Shown: positions 9,757 to 18,851, counted from the first letter of the stretch. The stretch is 64,000 nucleotides of DNA from Sphaerisporangium rufum (GCF_016863395.1 NZ_BOOU01000012.1:87232-151231); one strand, 5' to 3'. Translations and numbers: made by a program. Notes: a model not told the origin generated them from the letters alone.

Positions 9757-9922
9757 TCGGCGGCCGGGTGGGCAGAGTGCCCGGTCCGGCTGGGGTCACC
9801 CCTAGCCGCATCGGACATGATGCCTATCCTGCGGCGGCCCGGTTGCGCAGGTGGTGCGCCGCTGGGCAGCATGGCCCGGCAAAGTGCCCAACGGGCGGCC
9901 GGCCCAGCTGAAAGGCGATCAC

Positions 9923-12268
9923 ATGTACCGCACCGCGGAACCGGAGACCCGCGCCGGCCAGGTCGCCGGCCGCGGCGGCCTCGGCGTCCTGCGCGAGATC
10001 GAGCGGCGGGTCCTGTGGCTGTCCACCGCCATGATCCACCACGCCAACCGGGTGCGGCCCAACCCCGACGGCCTCAAGGTCGGCGGGCACCAGGCGTCCA
10101 GCGCGTCCATGGTGTCGATCATGACGTCGCTGTGGTTCGACCGGCTCACCGCCGGGGACCGGGTCTCGGTGAAGCCGCACGCCTCCCCGGTGCTGCACGC
10201 GATCAACCACCTGCTGGGCACCCTGCCCGCCTCCTACCTGACCACGCTGCGCGAGTTCGGCGGCCTGCAGAGCTATCCCAGCCGCACCAAGGACCCCGAT
10301 CCCGCCGACTACTCGACCGGGTCGGTCGGCATCGGCGCCACCGCCCCCATCTGGGGCGCGCTGGCGCGCCGCTACGTCGAGGCCCACTTCGGCGGGGCCG
10401 GCACCGGCCGCCAGTACTCGCTGCTCGGCGACGCCGAACTCGACGAGGGCGCCTGCTGGGAGGCCCTGCTGGATCCGCAGGTCGCCGAACTCGGCGAGAT
10501 CGTGTGGATCGTCGACTTCAACCGCCAGTCCCTGGACCGGGTGGTCCCCGGGGTCGGCGGCACCCGGCTGCACGGGATGTTCGCCGCCGCCGGCTGGCAG
10601 GTGATCAACGTCAAGTACGGCGCGTTGCTGGACGAGCTGTTCGCCCGGCCCGGCGGCGCGGCGCTGCGCGCCCGGATCGACGCCATGTCCAACCCCGAGT
10701 ACCAGCGGCTGCTGCGCTGCGGTCCCGCCGACCTGCGCGCCCGGCTGCGCGACGGGGCGGCCGGCCCGCGCGACGCCGCCGAGATCGCCCGGCTGCTCGC
10801 CGGCGTGGACGACCCGACCCTGCACGCCGCGGTGCGCAACCTCGGCGGGCACGACCTGGCCGCGCTGTGCCGGGCCTACGACGACATCGACGACGGCCGG
10901 CCGACCGTCATCTTCGCCTACACCGTCAAGGGCCACGGGCTGGCCACCGAGGGACACCCGCAGAACCACTCCTCCCTGCTCAGCGCCGAGCAGCTCGCCG
11001 AGCTGGCCGCCCGGGTCGGCGCCGACCCCGCCGACCCGTGGGCGCCGCTGCCGGACGGCCCGGCCGCCGCGCTGTGCCGCGACACCGCCCGCCGGCTGCA
11101 CCGCACCCCGCCGGCCGCGCAGCCGGTCCCCGAGGTGCCGGCCGACTTCGGGCGGGAGCCGCGCGGCGTGGCCACCACCCAGGCCGCGCTCGGCCGCACG
11201 CTGTTCGACCTCACCCGCCAGGCTCCGGGCGTGGGCGCCCGGGTGGTCACCGTCAGCCCGGACGTCAGCTCCAGCACCAACCTGGGCGGCTGGCTGAACA
11301 AGGTCGGCGTGTTCGCCGGCGCCGAGCGGCCCGACTGGTTCGACGACGACGCCGAGACCATCCTGCACTGGCGCGAACGGCCCACCGGGCAGCACATCGA
11401 GCTCGGCATCGCCGAGACCAACCTGGTCGGGCTGCTCGGCGAGCTCGGCGCCACCTGGTCGCGATGGGGACAGCCGTTGCTGCCGATCGGCGTGCTGTAC
11501 GACCCGTTCGTGGAGCGGGCGCTGGAGCCGTGGTCGTTCGGGATCTACGCGGGCGGCCAGTCCATCCTGGTCGGCACCCCCTCGGGCGTCACCCTCGGCC
11601 CGGAGGGCGGGGCGCACCAGTCGATCAAGACGCCGTCCATCGGCATCGAGCAGCCCGGCTGCACCGCCTACGAGCCCGCCTTCGCCATCGACCTGGAGTG
11701 GTGCCTGCTGGCCGCGCTCGGCCGGCTCGGCCGGCCCGGCGGCCGCTCGGCGTACCTGCGGCTGTCCACCCGCCCGGTCGACCAGACCCTGGCCGCGCTG
11801 CCCGCCGACCCGGCCGGGCGCGAGCTGCGCCGCCGGCAGGCCGTGGCCGGCGCCTACCCGCTGCGCCGCGACGAGCGCCCGGCCGTCACGATCGCCGCGA
11901 TGGGCGCCGTGGTGACCGAGGCGCTGGCCGCCGCCCGGCGGCTCGGCGAGCTCGGCATCGGCGCGGACGTCGTCTGCCTGACCAGCCCCGGGCTGGTGTT
12001 CGAGGCGCTGCGCGCCTGCGGCGGCCACGGTGAGGCGCCCACCTGGGTGCTGGACCAGGCCTTCCCGGCCGGCCGCGCCCGGCCGATGGTCACCGTGCTG
12101 GACGGCCACCCGCACACCCTGGCGTTCCTGGCCGGCGTCCACCAGGTGCCGGCCACCCACCTGGGCGTCACCGAGTTCGGCCAGTCCGGCGCCATCGCCG
12201 ACCTGTACCGGCACCACGGCATCGACGCCGAGGCCATCGTCGCCGCCGCCCTCGACCTGGCCGACTGA
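9923..12268 (+). CDS. AceE/transketolase-like thiamine diphosphate enzyme
   Basis: A 781-residue enzyme containing all three transketolase-type domains. The TPP site GDAELDEG...NRQSLD, around residues 170-205, resembles the AceE (homodimeric pyruvate dehydrogenase E1) form, and HPQNHSSLL matches the E1 active-site loop. The pyrimidine-binding domain has GIAETNLVG, and a C-terminal transketolase domain follows. It is shorter than true AceE (~890). It stands alone: no E2 or E3 gene is near, so it could be a paralogue acting on another 2-oxo acid or on a ketose. The start ATG 9923 has AAAGG before it; the longer frame from 9851 lacks a ribosome site. Confidence 0.8.
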   Translation: MYRTAEPETRAGQVAGRGGLGVLREIERRVLWLSTAMIHHANRVRPNPDGLKVGGHQASSASMVSIMTSLWFDRLTAGDRVSVKPHASPVLHAINHLLGTLPASYLTTLREFGGLQSYPSRTKDPDPADYSTGSVGIGATAPIWGALARRYVEAHFGGAGTGRQYSLLGDAELDEGACWEALLDPQVAELGEIVWIVDFNRQSLDRVVPGVGGTRLHGMFAAAGWQVINVKYGALLDELFARPGGAALRARIDAMSNPEYQRLLRCGPADLRARLRDGAAGPRDAAEIARLLAGVDDPTLHAAVRNLGGHDLAALCRAYDDIDDGRPTVIFAYTVKGHGLATEGHPQNHSSLLSAEQLAELAARVGADPADPWAPLPDGPAAALCRDTARRLHRTPPAAQPVPEVPADFGREPRGVATTQAALGRTLFDLTRQAPGVGARVVTVSPDVSSSTNLGGWLNKVGVFAGAERPDWFDDDAETILHWRERPTGQHIELGIAETNLVGLLGELGATWSRWGQPLLPIGVLYDPFVERALEPWSFGIYAGGQSILVGTPSGVTLGPEGGAHQSIKTPSIGIEQPGCTAYEPAFAIDLEWCLLAALGRLGRPGGRSAYLRLSTRPVDQTLAALPADPAGRELRRRQAVAGAYPLRRDERPAVTIAAMGAVVTEALAAARRLGELGIGADVVCLTSPGLVFEALRACGGHGEAPTWVLDQAFPAGRARPMVTVLDGHPHTLAFLAGVHQVPATHLGVTEFGQSGAIADLYRHHGIDAEAIVAAALDLAD

Positions 12269-12289
12269 TCGGCCCGGCCCGGCGCGCGG

Positions 12290-12301
12290 TAGCGTTCGGG
12301 T
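12290..12301 (+). promoter_or_regulatory. Leaderless promoter -10 of the PH-domain gene
   Basis: TAGCGT is followed by six bases and then ATG 12302, with no ribosome-binding site. This is the standard actinobacterial leaderless arrangement (TANNNT ending seven bases before the start codon). Confidence 0.55.
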
Positions 12302-12727
12302 ATGACGGCGATCTCGGGGCGCCAGTGGCGGGTCCGGCGCGAGCTGACCATGGTCAAGTGGGCCGCGACGGCCGCGCTCGCCGTGCTCGCCGTCGCGGTG
12401 GCGATCGGCGGCGACGTGCGCGGCACCATCCTGTGCGCGGGGGGCACGCTGATGCTGGGCGGATTCGTGCTGCGCGACGTGCTGGCGCCGGTGCGGCTGG
12501 CCGCCGACGAGCACGGCGTCACCGTGGTCACCGGGCTGGCCCGCCGCCGGCGGTTGCCGTGGCCGGAGATCGCCGCCATCCGGGTGGAGGAGAACGCCCG
12601 CTACGGCCTGCGCTGGGACGTGCTGGAGATCGAGACCACCGAGAGCCTGCACCTGTTCTCCGCGCACGAGCTCGGCACCCCCTGCCGGGACGCCGCCCGG
12701 GAACTGGACCGGCTGCGTCCCGGCTGA
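12302..12727 (+). CDS. Bacterial PH-domain membrane protein
   Basis: A 141-residue protein with a basic N-terminus, two adjacent transmembrane segments (residues ~20-60) and a C-terminal bacterial PH-like domain. That domain contains GVTVVTGLARRRRLPWPEIAAIRV and a following WDVLEIET strand. Small proteins of this type are common near cell-envelope genes of actinobacteria, but no role is established. It starts 33 bp after the TPP enzyme but probably has its own leaderless promoter at 12290. A perfect hairpin terminator lies downstream. Confidence 0.75.
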   Translation: MTAISGRQWRVRRELTMVKWAATAALAVLAVAVAIGGDVRGTILCAGGTLMLGGFVLRDVLAPVRLAADEHGVTVVTGLARRRRLPWPEIAAIRVEENARYGLRWDVLEIETTESLHLFSAHELGTPCRDAARELDRLRPG

Positions 12728-12859
12728 CCGGCCGTCAGGCGCGGATCCCGGGCGCGGCGGCCACCGCACGGCCACCCGGCGCGGACCCCGGATGACCGCC
12801 GGCTCGGTGTGCGGCTCGGACCCGCACCCGCTGGACGGTTCGTGCCCGGCGTGCCGGCC

Positions 12860-12890
12860 GGCCCGCCACCCCAACCCGGGGTGGCGGGCC
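12860..12890. terminator. Bidirectional terminator between PH-domain gene and GH130 operon
   Basis: GGCCCGCCACCCC pairs perfectly with GGGGTGGCGGGCC across a 5-base loop. It lies between convergent genes, 10 bp before the end of the GH130 gene. Confidence 0.7.
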
Positions 12891-12900
12891 GCGCGGACGG

Positions 12901-13956
12901 TCAGCCGGTCCGGTCCAGCCGGGCCACGCCGATCTTGCTGTCGGCCATGCCGTAGAACACGTACCGCACCCCGTCGACCTCCTCGATGGCGGTGGGGAAC
13001 ACCACGTTCGGCACGATGCCCGACCGCTCGTCGTCGGTCTCCGGCGCCAGCAGCGGCTCCGGCGAGCGGTCCAGCACCCGGGCCGGGTCGGCCGCGTCGA
13101 GGATCATCGCACCCGCCGCGTAGTGCACCTTGCTCTGCTGGGCGAACGCGTCGTCGATCTCGCCGGACACGCCGTGGTGGATGAGCAGCCAGCCCTCCTC
13201 GACCCGGATCGGCGCCGGACCGGCGCCGATCTTCAGCTCCTCCCACGGCTCCTGGGCCAGCGCGACCAGCCGGTGCGCGCCCGGCCGGGTCAGCGCGGAC
13301 AGGTCCCGCTCCGCCTCGGCCACCGGGACGTAGGAGATCCAGATGCCCGGGCGCTCGTCGGTCACCCCGGCGGGCAGCTGCACCCCCTCGCCGGGCCGCA
13401 GCCAGCCGAGGTCCCACATCGGGCGGTGCAGCATGGCGTAGCACGGCTCGCCGTCCGGGCCGGGCACCGGTTCGGGAAAGTGCACCACGTCCTTGTTGGG
13501 GAACAGGTTGAGATCGGTGTCCAGGTCCGGCTGGTAGCCGAACTGCAACGGCCCGAGGCGCCGCCACTCGCGCAGGTCCTCAGACACCGCGAGCGCGGGC
13601 TTGGGACCGAGCGGCCCGAAGGCGACGTAGGACATCACGTGGTGGCCGAGCGAGGGGATCCAGGTGACCCGCGGGTCCTCCACCCCGGCGTTGGCCCGGC
13701 CGCGTTCCCAGCCGGCGTCCGGGGCGAGCACCACGCCGCGGCGGCGCACCCCGGTGGGCACGCCGTTCTCCAGGATCACCTCGGCCAGCCCCACCCGGGA
13801 GACGTTGCCCGCGGCGACCAGGCGCGGCAGCAGGTGCAGCGTCCCGTCCGGGGTGCGGCCGGACGCCGGGTTCAGCACGCCTTCGGCCTCCAGCGGGTCG
13901 TCCGGCAGCGGGGTCATCACGACGCCGACCCGGGTCAGCGTGTAGGGGATGGTCAA
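12901..13956 (-). CDS. GH130 glycoside phosphorylase/hydrolase (probably beta-mannoside type)
   Basis: A 351-residue cytoplasmic five-bladed beta-propeller of family GH130. Typical pieces are NAGVEDPRVTWI (catalytic Asp region), NKDVVHFPE followed by CYAMLHRP, a WEELKIGAGPAPI block and a late NVVFPTAIEEVDGVRYVFYGMAD block. GH130 enzymes mostly phosphorolyse or hydrolyse beta-1,2- or beta-1,4-mannosides. The best start is TTG 13956, which overlaps the TGA of the upstream permease and has GGAG seven bases before it; an ATG 12 residues later is possible. It is the last gene of the LacI-SBP-permease operon, so it probably acts on the imported disaccharide. Confidence 0.85.
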   Translation of the reverse strand: MTIPYTLTRVGVVMTPLPDDPLEAEGVLNPASGRTPDGTLHLLPRLVAAGNVSRVGLAEVILENGVPTGVRRRGVVLAPDAGWERGRANAGVEDPRVTWIPSLGHHVMSYVAFGPLGPKPALAVSEDLREWRRLGPLQFGYQPDLDTDLNLFPNKDVVHFPEPVPGPDGEPCYAMLHRPMWDLGWLRPGEGVQLPAGVTDERPGIWISYVPVAEAERDLSALTRPGAHRLVALAQEPWEELKIGAGPAPIRVEEGWLLIHHGVSGEIDDAFAQQSKVHYAAGAMILDAADPARVLDRSPEPLLAPETDDERSGIVPNVVFPTAIEEVDGVRYVFYGMADSKIGVARLDRTG

Positions 13957-14768
13957 CCTTTGACTCCAGTTCCGATATCGGTGGACACGAAGTGCCGCTG
14001 GAAGGCGATGAACAGCCCGATCACCGGCGCGGCCAGCACGCACGCCCCGGCCAGCAGCGCGCCGTAGGGGTTGGCGGCCCGCCCGGCCACGTTGCTGATG
14101 TAGTTGGCCAGCGACACCGCCAGCGGCTGCATGTCCGCCTGCTTGGTGATCAGGAACGGCCACAGGAACTCGTTCCACGGGCCGATGAAGGTGAGCAGCA
14201 CCACGGTCAGCAGCGCCGGCCGCACCAGCGGCAGCGCGACCGACCACATCACCCGCAGCTCTCCGGCGCCGTCCACGTGCGCGGCGTCGAACAGCTCGTT
14301 GGGCAGTTGCAGGAAGAACTGCCGGAACACGAACACCGCGGTGGTGTTGATGGCGAACGGCAGGATCACCCCGAGATGGCTGTCGGCCAGCCCGTAGCCG
14401 CGGACGATCAGCACGTACAGCGGGATGAGCAGCAGTTGGAACGGCACCACCTGCACCAGCAGCACGATCCCGAAGACGGCGCCGCGCCCGCGGAACCGCA
14501 GCCGGGCCAGCGCGTAGCCGGCCAGCACGCCGAACACCACCGTGCAGGCGATCACCCCGCCGGTGAAGATGCCGGAGTTCAGCAGCGAGGTGCCGAGGTT
14601 CACCTTCTCGTTGATCTCGGCGTAGTTGCCCAGTGTCAGGTTGCCCGGGTCGGGCAGCACGCTGGTCACCGTGGTGTCCGGCTCGGCCTGCAGCGAGCCG
14701 ATGAACATGTAGTAGAACGGGAACACGAACAGCAGGGCGCCGAGCCCGAGAACGATCATGCGGCGCAT
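13953..14768 (-). CDS. Sugar ABC transporter permease, MalG type
   Basis: A 271-residue CUT1-family inner-membrane permease with six predicted helices. The EAA loop is seen as LFDAAHVDGAGELRVMWSVALPL, which docks the ATPase. The start is ATG 14768, one base after the stop of the MalF-type partner and 8 bases after GGAGG. It works with the genes at 14770 and 15669. No ATPase gene is in this operon, so a shared MsiK-type multi-sugar ATPase elsewhere in the genome is likely, as is common in actinomycetes. Confidence 0.92.
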   Translation of the reverse strand: MRRMIVLGLGALLFVFPFYYMFIGSLQAEPDTTVTSVLPDPGNLTLGNYAEINEKVNLGTSLLNSGIFTGGVIACTVVFGVLAGYALARLRFRGRGAVFGIVLLVQVVPFQLLLIPLYVLIVRGYGLADSHLGVILPFAINTTAVFVFRQFFLQLPNELFDAAHVDGAGELRVMWSVALPLVRPALLTVVLLTFIGPWNEFLWPFLITKQADMQPLAVSLANYISNVAGRAANPYGALLAGACVLAAPVIGLFIAFQRHFVSTDIGTGVKG

Positions 14769-14769
14769 A

Positions 14770-15669
14770 TCAGCGAGCCTCCAGCAGCCGGCGGTTGAGC
14801 AGCGACAGCGCGACCACCCCGATGACCAGCAGCACGCCGATGGCCGCGGCGACGTCGGGCAGGCCCTGCTCGACGCCGCGCTGGTACATCAGCAGCACCG
14901 GCGAGGCGGACGCGCCGTTCGGGCCGCCGCCGTTGGTGAGCAGGTAGGGCTCGGTGAAGAGGTTCGCCCCGGTGATGGTCGCCAGCACCACCACCAGCAC
15001 GGTGGCCGGCCGCAGCGCCGGCACGGTCACCGACCAGAACGACCGGGCGCGGCCCGCGCCGTCCACCGAGGCGGCCTCGTACAGCTCGCGCGGCACGTTC
15101 TGCAGCGCGGCCAGGTAGAGCAGGATGAAGAACCCGCTCTGCTTCCAGGCGACGAACACCGCGATCACCGGCATGGCCAGCGCCTCGTTCACCAGCCACG
15201 ACGGATCGGGCGCCAGCGGCCCGAGCACCTGGTTGACCAGGCCCTCGCGGGAGAACAGGAACAGCCAGACCCCGACCACCGCGACGCTCGCCGTCACGTA
15301 CGGCACGTAGAAGGCGACCCGCAGGAAGGTGCGGCCGCGGATGGCGCCGTTCAGCGCCACCGCCAGCACCAGCGCGATCGCCACGGTCAGCGGCACGTTG
15401 ATGACCAGGAAGATGGCGACGTTGAGGAACGCGCGGCGCACGGCCGGGTCGCCGAGCACCGCCGCGTAGTTCTCCAGCCCCACGAACGGCCGCTCGACCG
15501 TCGCGCCGGGCGCGGCGAAGAAGTAGTCGTGGAAGCTCATCCACACCGCGAAGCCGAGCGGGTAGGCGAAGACGACCGCGACGAACACCACGTACGGCGC
15601 GGTGAGCAGCAACCCGACCGGATGCCGCCCGAGCAGGGACGGCATCCGGGCGGCGCGGAGGCCCGTCAT
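14770..15669 (-). CDS. Sugar ABC transporter permease, MalF type
   Basis: A 299-residue CUT1 permease with six helices and an EAA loop (LYEAASVDGAGRARSFWSVTVPAL). The start codon ATG overlaps the binding-protein stop (TGATG), indicating translational coupling. It is the second membrane subunit of the importer encoded by 13953-16958. The periplasmic-side loop ITGANLFTEPYLLTNGGGPNG is typical of MalF/UgpA permeases for oligosaccharides. Confidence 0.92.
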   Translation of the reverse strand: MTGLRAARMPSLLGRHPVGLLLTAPYVVFVAVVFAYPLGFAVWMSFHDYFFAAPGATVERPFVGLENYAAVLGDPAVRRAFLNVAIFLVINVPLTVAIALVLAVALNGAIRGRTFLRVAFYVPYVTASVAVVGVWLFLFSREGLVNQVLGPLAPDPSWLVNEALAMPVIAVFVAWKQSGFFILLYLAALQNVPRELYEAASVDGAGRARSFWSVTVPALRPATVLVVVLATITGANLFTEPYLLTNGGGPNGASASPVLLMYQRGVEQGLPDVAAAIGVLLVIGVVALSLLNRRLLEAR

Positions 15670-16958
15670 CAGGACTGGCCGGCCAGGGTGTCGATCTTCT
15701 CCCGGGCCGCCTTGAACGCGTCGGCGACCGGCGTCTTACCGAAGATCACGCTGCTGGAGTAGGCGTCGCGGAACGTCTGCCAGATGGTGATCGAGTTGGG
15801 CACGTTCGGCACCTCGACGGTGCGCGCGGCCTGGGCGGCGAACGTCTTGTACTCGGGCTTGCCGGTGAAGTAGTCGGCGTAGGTGGTGGGCAGGTCCTTG
15901 CGCAGCGGCATCTGGCCGGTGGCCTTCAGCAGCGCGCCGTCCTGCTCCTGCCCGGTGGCGAACTTCAGCACGTCCCAGGCGGTCGCCCGGTTCTGGCAGG
16001 CGGAGTACATGGCGACGTTCTTGGCGTCGCTGAACGTGGTGATCTCCTCGGCGGACCGCCCGGTGGAGGTGGGCACCGGCGCCACGCCCCAGTCCACCTT
16101 CTCGCCGTAGACCGAGACCGCCCACGGGCCGACGATGGCCATCGCGGCCTTGCCGTCGGCGAAGGAGTCGCCGTTGTACTTCTCCTTCGGCGCCAGGCCC
16201 TCGTCGTACAGGGTCTTCCAGAACGTGGCGACCCGCTGGCCCTCGGGGGAGTCGAACTGCGCCTTGCCGTCCGCGACCAGCTGCTTCCCGCCGCTCTCCG
16301 CGGCGAACAGCGGGTAGAAGTCGAACCAGGACTGGAAGAACTCGCTGGTGGGCGCCGGGTAGATCGCCGCGTCCGCCGCCTTGCTCGACACGATCTTGCG
16401 GGCGGTGGCCAGGAACTCGTCGTAGGTGGCGAGCGGCGGCTTCTCCGGGTCGACGCCGGCCTTCTTCAGCAGCTTCTTGTTGTAGAAGATCATCACTGGG
16501 TTGGACTTCCACGGCAGCTGGTAGTACTTGCCGTCCGGCGACTTGTACTGCGCGGCCGTCTCCCCGGTGCGCGCCTCGACGTAGGAGGCGCCGTCGGGGA
16601 AGTCGTTCAGCGGGACCAGGCCGCCCTGCTTCTGGAACTGCGGGACCGCCGCCGGGGCGGTGTTGAAGATCAGGCAGGGTGCGTTACCGGCGGTGATCGC
16701 CGCGCCGATGACCTCCTCGGAGGTCTTGCCGGCCGGGATCTCCTGCACGCTGATCTTCTGGTCGGCGTGCGCGGTGTTCCAGGCGTCGGCCATGGCCTTG
16801 CCCCAGGTGACCTCTTCGGGGTTGTTGGACAGCCAGACGTTGATCGGCCCCCGCTTGGCGGCGGCCTGGCCGGCGTCACCGCCACCACCGCCGCCGCCTT
16901 CGCCGCAGGCCACGGTGGTACAGAGGATCAGGGTGACGAAGGCGGCGGCACGTTTCAT
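15669..16958 (-). CDS. Lipoprotein sugar-binding protein (CUT1 family)
   Basis: A 429-residue extracellular solute-binding protein. The N-terminus is a lipoprotein signal (MKRAAAFVTLILCTTVAC; the lipobox Cys is residue 18), followed by a Gly-rich tether. The body has the family-1 binding-protein fold, with GKYYQLPWKSNPVMIFYNKKL, GKAAMAIVGPWA and a late ATAWDVLKF block. It delivers an oligosaccharide to the permeases at 13953 and 14770. The substrate is inferred from the GH130 gene in the same operon to be a manno-disaccharide or similar. It starts 86 bp downstream of the LacI gene. Confidence 0.92.
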   Translation of the reverse strand: MKRAAAFVTLILCTTVACGEGGGGGGGDAGQAAAKRGPINVWLSNNPEEVTWGKAMADAWNTAHADQKISVQEIPAGKTSEEVIGAAITAGNAPCLIFNTAPAAVPQFQKQGGLVPLNDFPDGASYVEARTGETAAQYKSPDGKYYQLPWKSNPVMIFYNKKLLKKAGVDPEKPPLATYDEFLATARKIVSSKAADAAIYPAPTSEFFQSWFDFYPLFAAESGGKQLVADGKAQFDSPEGQRVATFWKTLYDEGLAPKEKYNGDSFADGKAAMAIVGPWAVSVYGEKVDWGVAPVPTSTGRSAEEITTFSDAKNVAMYSACQNRATAWDVLKFATGQEQDGALLKATGQMPLRKDLPTTYADYFTGKPEYKTFAAQAARTVEVPNVPNSITIWQTFRDAYSSSVIFGKTPVADAFKAAREKIDTLAGQS

Positions 16959-17044
16959 GGGCGTTCCTCAAGGGTTGTGCGATGGGTGGTGCTCTGGTCT
17001 GCCGGGGGCGTGCGGGGTGGGAGAGGGGACGCGGGGGCCGGAGG

Positions 17045-18061
17045 TCAGCGCGCCGGGGCGGTGGAGCCGCGCACGACCAGCCGGGCCGGGGGTAACGCGG
17101 CGTCGGGGACGGCGGCGCCGTCGACCAGGTCGAGCAGCGCGGTCGCCGCGCGCACCCCCCAGCCGAAGACGTCCATGGTCACGGTGGTGAGCGGCGGGTG
17201 CACGTGCTCGGCCAGCTCGCAGTCGTCGAACCCGGTGACCGACAGCTCGTCCGGCACCGACAGGCCCATGGCGCGGGCGGCGGTCAGCCCGGCGATCGCC
17301 ATCAGGTCGTTGGCGTACACGATGGCGGTGGGCCGCGGGCGGGCGGCCAGCAGCTCGCGGGTGGCCGCGGCGCCGCCGGCCGCGGAGAAGTCGGCCTCGG
17401 CCAGCGGGCCCGGCGGCAGCCCGGCGGCGGCGAGCGCGGCCCGCCAGGCGGCCGCGCGGCCCGCGCCGTGCAGGAAGTGGGCCGGTCCGGCGACGTGCGC
17501 GATGCGGGTGTGCCCGAGCCCGGCCAGGTGCCGGACGGCGGCCTCGACGCCGGCGTGGTCGTCCAGCCCGACGGCCGGGAACGGCGAGGGCACGTCCGGC
17601 CGGTTCAGCGTGACCGCGGGCAGGCCCAGCTCGGCGAGCAGTTCGATGCGCGGGTCGGCGTGCCGCAGGTCGGTGAGGAAGACCCCGTCTACCCGGCCGT
17701 CCCGGGCGAGGTTGCGGTAGCCCTCGGTCTCGGCGGCCGCCGAGAGCACGACCTGCAGGACCAGGATGTGGCCGCGCTCGGCCAGCACCGACTCGACGCC
17801 CGCGATGAAGGTGGGGAAGAACGGGTCGGCGCCCAGCAACTGCGGGGGGCGGGCGATGACCAGGCCGAGCGCGAAGGCGCGGGACGCGGCCAGCGACCGG
17901 GCCCGCCGGCTCGGCGTCCAGTCCAGCTCGGCGGCCGCGGCCAGCACACGCTCGCGGGTGTCCGCCCCGACCCCCGGCCGGCCGTTCAGCGCGAACGAGA
18001 CGGTGCCTCTGCTCACCCCGGCCAGCCGCGCCACGTCGGCGATCGTCGGTCTCTTGCCCAC
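17045..18061 (-). CDS. LacI-family repressor of the GH130/ABC operon
   Basis: A 338-residue regulator with an N-terminal LacI HTH (PTIADVARLAGVSRGTVSFALN) and a periplasmic-binding-type effector domain. It starts at GTG 18061. It is the first gene of the co-directional set LacI-SBP-MalF-MalG-GH130. Two AAACCGGTTT boxes lie directly upstream (18079-18103), so it probably represses itself and, by read-through, the whole set; no second copy of the box was found before the binding-protein gene. The effector is probably the imported sugar or its breakdown product. Confidence 0.9.
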   Translation of the reverse strand: MGKRPTIADVARLAGVSRGTVSFALNGRPGVGADTRERVLAAAAELDWTPSRRARSLAASRAFALGLVIARPPQLLGADPFFPTFIAGVESVLAERGHILVLQVVLSAAAETEGYRNLARDGRVDGVFLTDLRHADPRIELLAELGLPAVTLNRPDVPSPFPAVGLDDHAGVEAAVRHLAGLGHTRIAHVAGPAHFLHGAGRAAAWRAALAAAGLPPGPLAEADFSAAGGAAATRELLAARPRPTAIVYANDLMAIAGLTAARAMGLSVPDELSVTGFDDCELAEHVHPPLTTVTMDVFGWGVRAATALLDLVDGAAVPDAALPPARLVVRGSTAPAR

Positions 18062-18078
18062 CCGTCCGCTCCTTTGCT

Positions 18079-18103
18079 AAACCGGTTTGATTAAAACCGG
18101 TTT
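18079..18103. promoter_or_regulatory. Double LacI operator (two AAACCGGTTT boxes)
   Basis: Two identical 10-bp palindromes AAACCGGTTT occur at 18079-18088 and 18094-18103, with centres 15 bp apart. With flanking CT and AG the whole block is itself a dyad. It lies 18 bp upstream of the GTG start of the LacI gene at 18061 and is AT-rich compared with its surroundings. A central CG step is typical of LacI-family sites. Confidence 0.8.
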
Positions 18104-18251
18104 AGTAACCCTGCGTCAAGGGTCCGGCCAACCGGCGGCCAAGACACCGCCAACGGCCGATCCGGTCGATTCGCGAAACGTGACGGTCACGGAGTGTTAC
18201 GGTACGTGGCGAACGGTCGCGGACGCGACCCGGCAGGTACCGGAGGTTCCC

Positions 18252-18743
18252 ATGCGACATGTCTCCACCACCAGGCCCGCAACCCCCATGGTGACGCTGC
18301 TGCTCACCGCGCTGCTCGCCATGCTGGCCCTGCCCGCCATGGCGGGGTCCGCCGCCGCGGCGGCGGCCGGCGGCACCGGGCCGGCCGCCGCCGAGAACGA
18401 GGCGTACTTCGCCTTCGACTACCCACCGTCACGGGAGACGGTGGTCATCAAGCTCACCGACCCCGAGAAGATCCAGCACGCCCGCGACCTGCTCGCCGGC
18501 AAGACCCAGGACCGGCCGCACGTCATGGGCCGCCTCGTCAAGCGCCCCGAGCCGTACAACCCCGGCTGGAGCTTCCACCTCGACCCGGCGACGATCAGCT
18601 TCTTCCAGGTCGCGATCGAGGTCTGCGACGCCAGCCCGCACTACGTGGAGGAGCACCTGGACGAGGCGGGCGGCGCGTTCCTGCCCGGCCTGTACTGGTG
18701 CCCGTGGGGCTCCCGCCTGGTGCGCGAGGTCCCCAAGGGCTGA
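18252..18743 (+). CDS. Secreted BP74/calmodulin-binding-like protein
   Basis: A 163-residue exported protein. The signal peptide is residues 1-~37 ([22 protein letters not shown]). The mature part has the pattern of bacterial proteins annotated 'calmodulin-binding' or BP74 N-terminal domain: [64 protein letters not shown], and [21 protein letters not shown]. The name comes from a Dictyostelium protein; the bacterial function is unknown. ATG 18252 is preceded by GGAGG. It is transcribed divergently from the LacI gene. Confidence 0.75.
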   Translation: MRHVSTTRPATPMVTLLLTALLAMLALPAMAGSAAAAAAGGTGPAAAENEAYFAFDYPPSRETVVIKLTDPEKIQHARDLLAGKTQDRPHVMGRLVKRPEPYNPGWSFHLDPATISFFQVAIEVCDASPHYVEEHLDEAGGAFLPGLYWCPWGSRLVREVPKG

Positions 18744-18754
18744 CCCGGTTCGAA

Positions 18755-18793
18755 CCGTCGCCCGGCCCCGCCACGAGGCGGGCCGGGCGACGG
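18755..18793 (+). terminator. Terminator after the BP74-like gene
   Basis: A 17-18 bp GC-rich stem with a single bulge starts 12 bp after the stop codon, with loop ACGA. Confidence 0.6.
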
Positions 18794-18802
18794 CCGGGTG
18801 TC

Positions 18803-18844
18803 CCGGCCGCGGGGACGTTCCCGTCCGCGCGTCCCCGCGGCCGG
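18803..18844 (-). terminator. Terminator of the GH43/MGH1-like operon
   Basis: A perfect 15-bp stem (CCGGCCGCGGGGACG with its complement, 12-base loop) lies 8 bp downstream of the last gene of the minus-strand operon. It is back to back with the terminator at 18755. Confidence 0.65.
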
Positions 18845-18851
18845 ACGCCGG

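Noticed and set aside
12792..13184. Short plus-strand frame beginning MTAGSVCGSDPHP with a CPAC motif
   Set aside because: Contains the 12860-12890 terminator and then runs antisense into the GH130 gene; later residues are Arg/Pro-rich.
9824..13567. 1247-residue minus-strand open frame over the TPP enzyme
   Set aside because: Antisense shadow with no motif; the plus-strand enzyme explains the region and codon bias.
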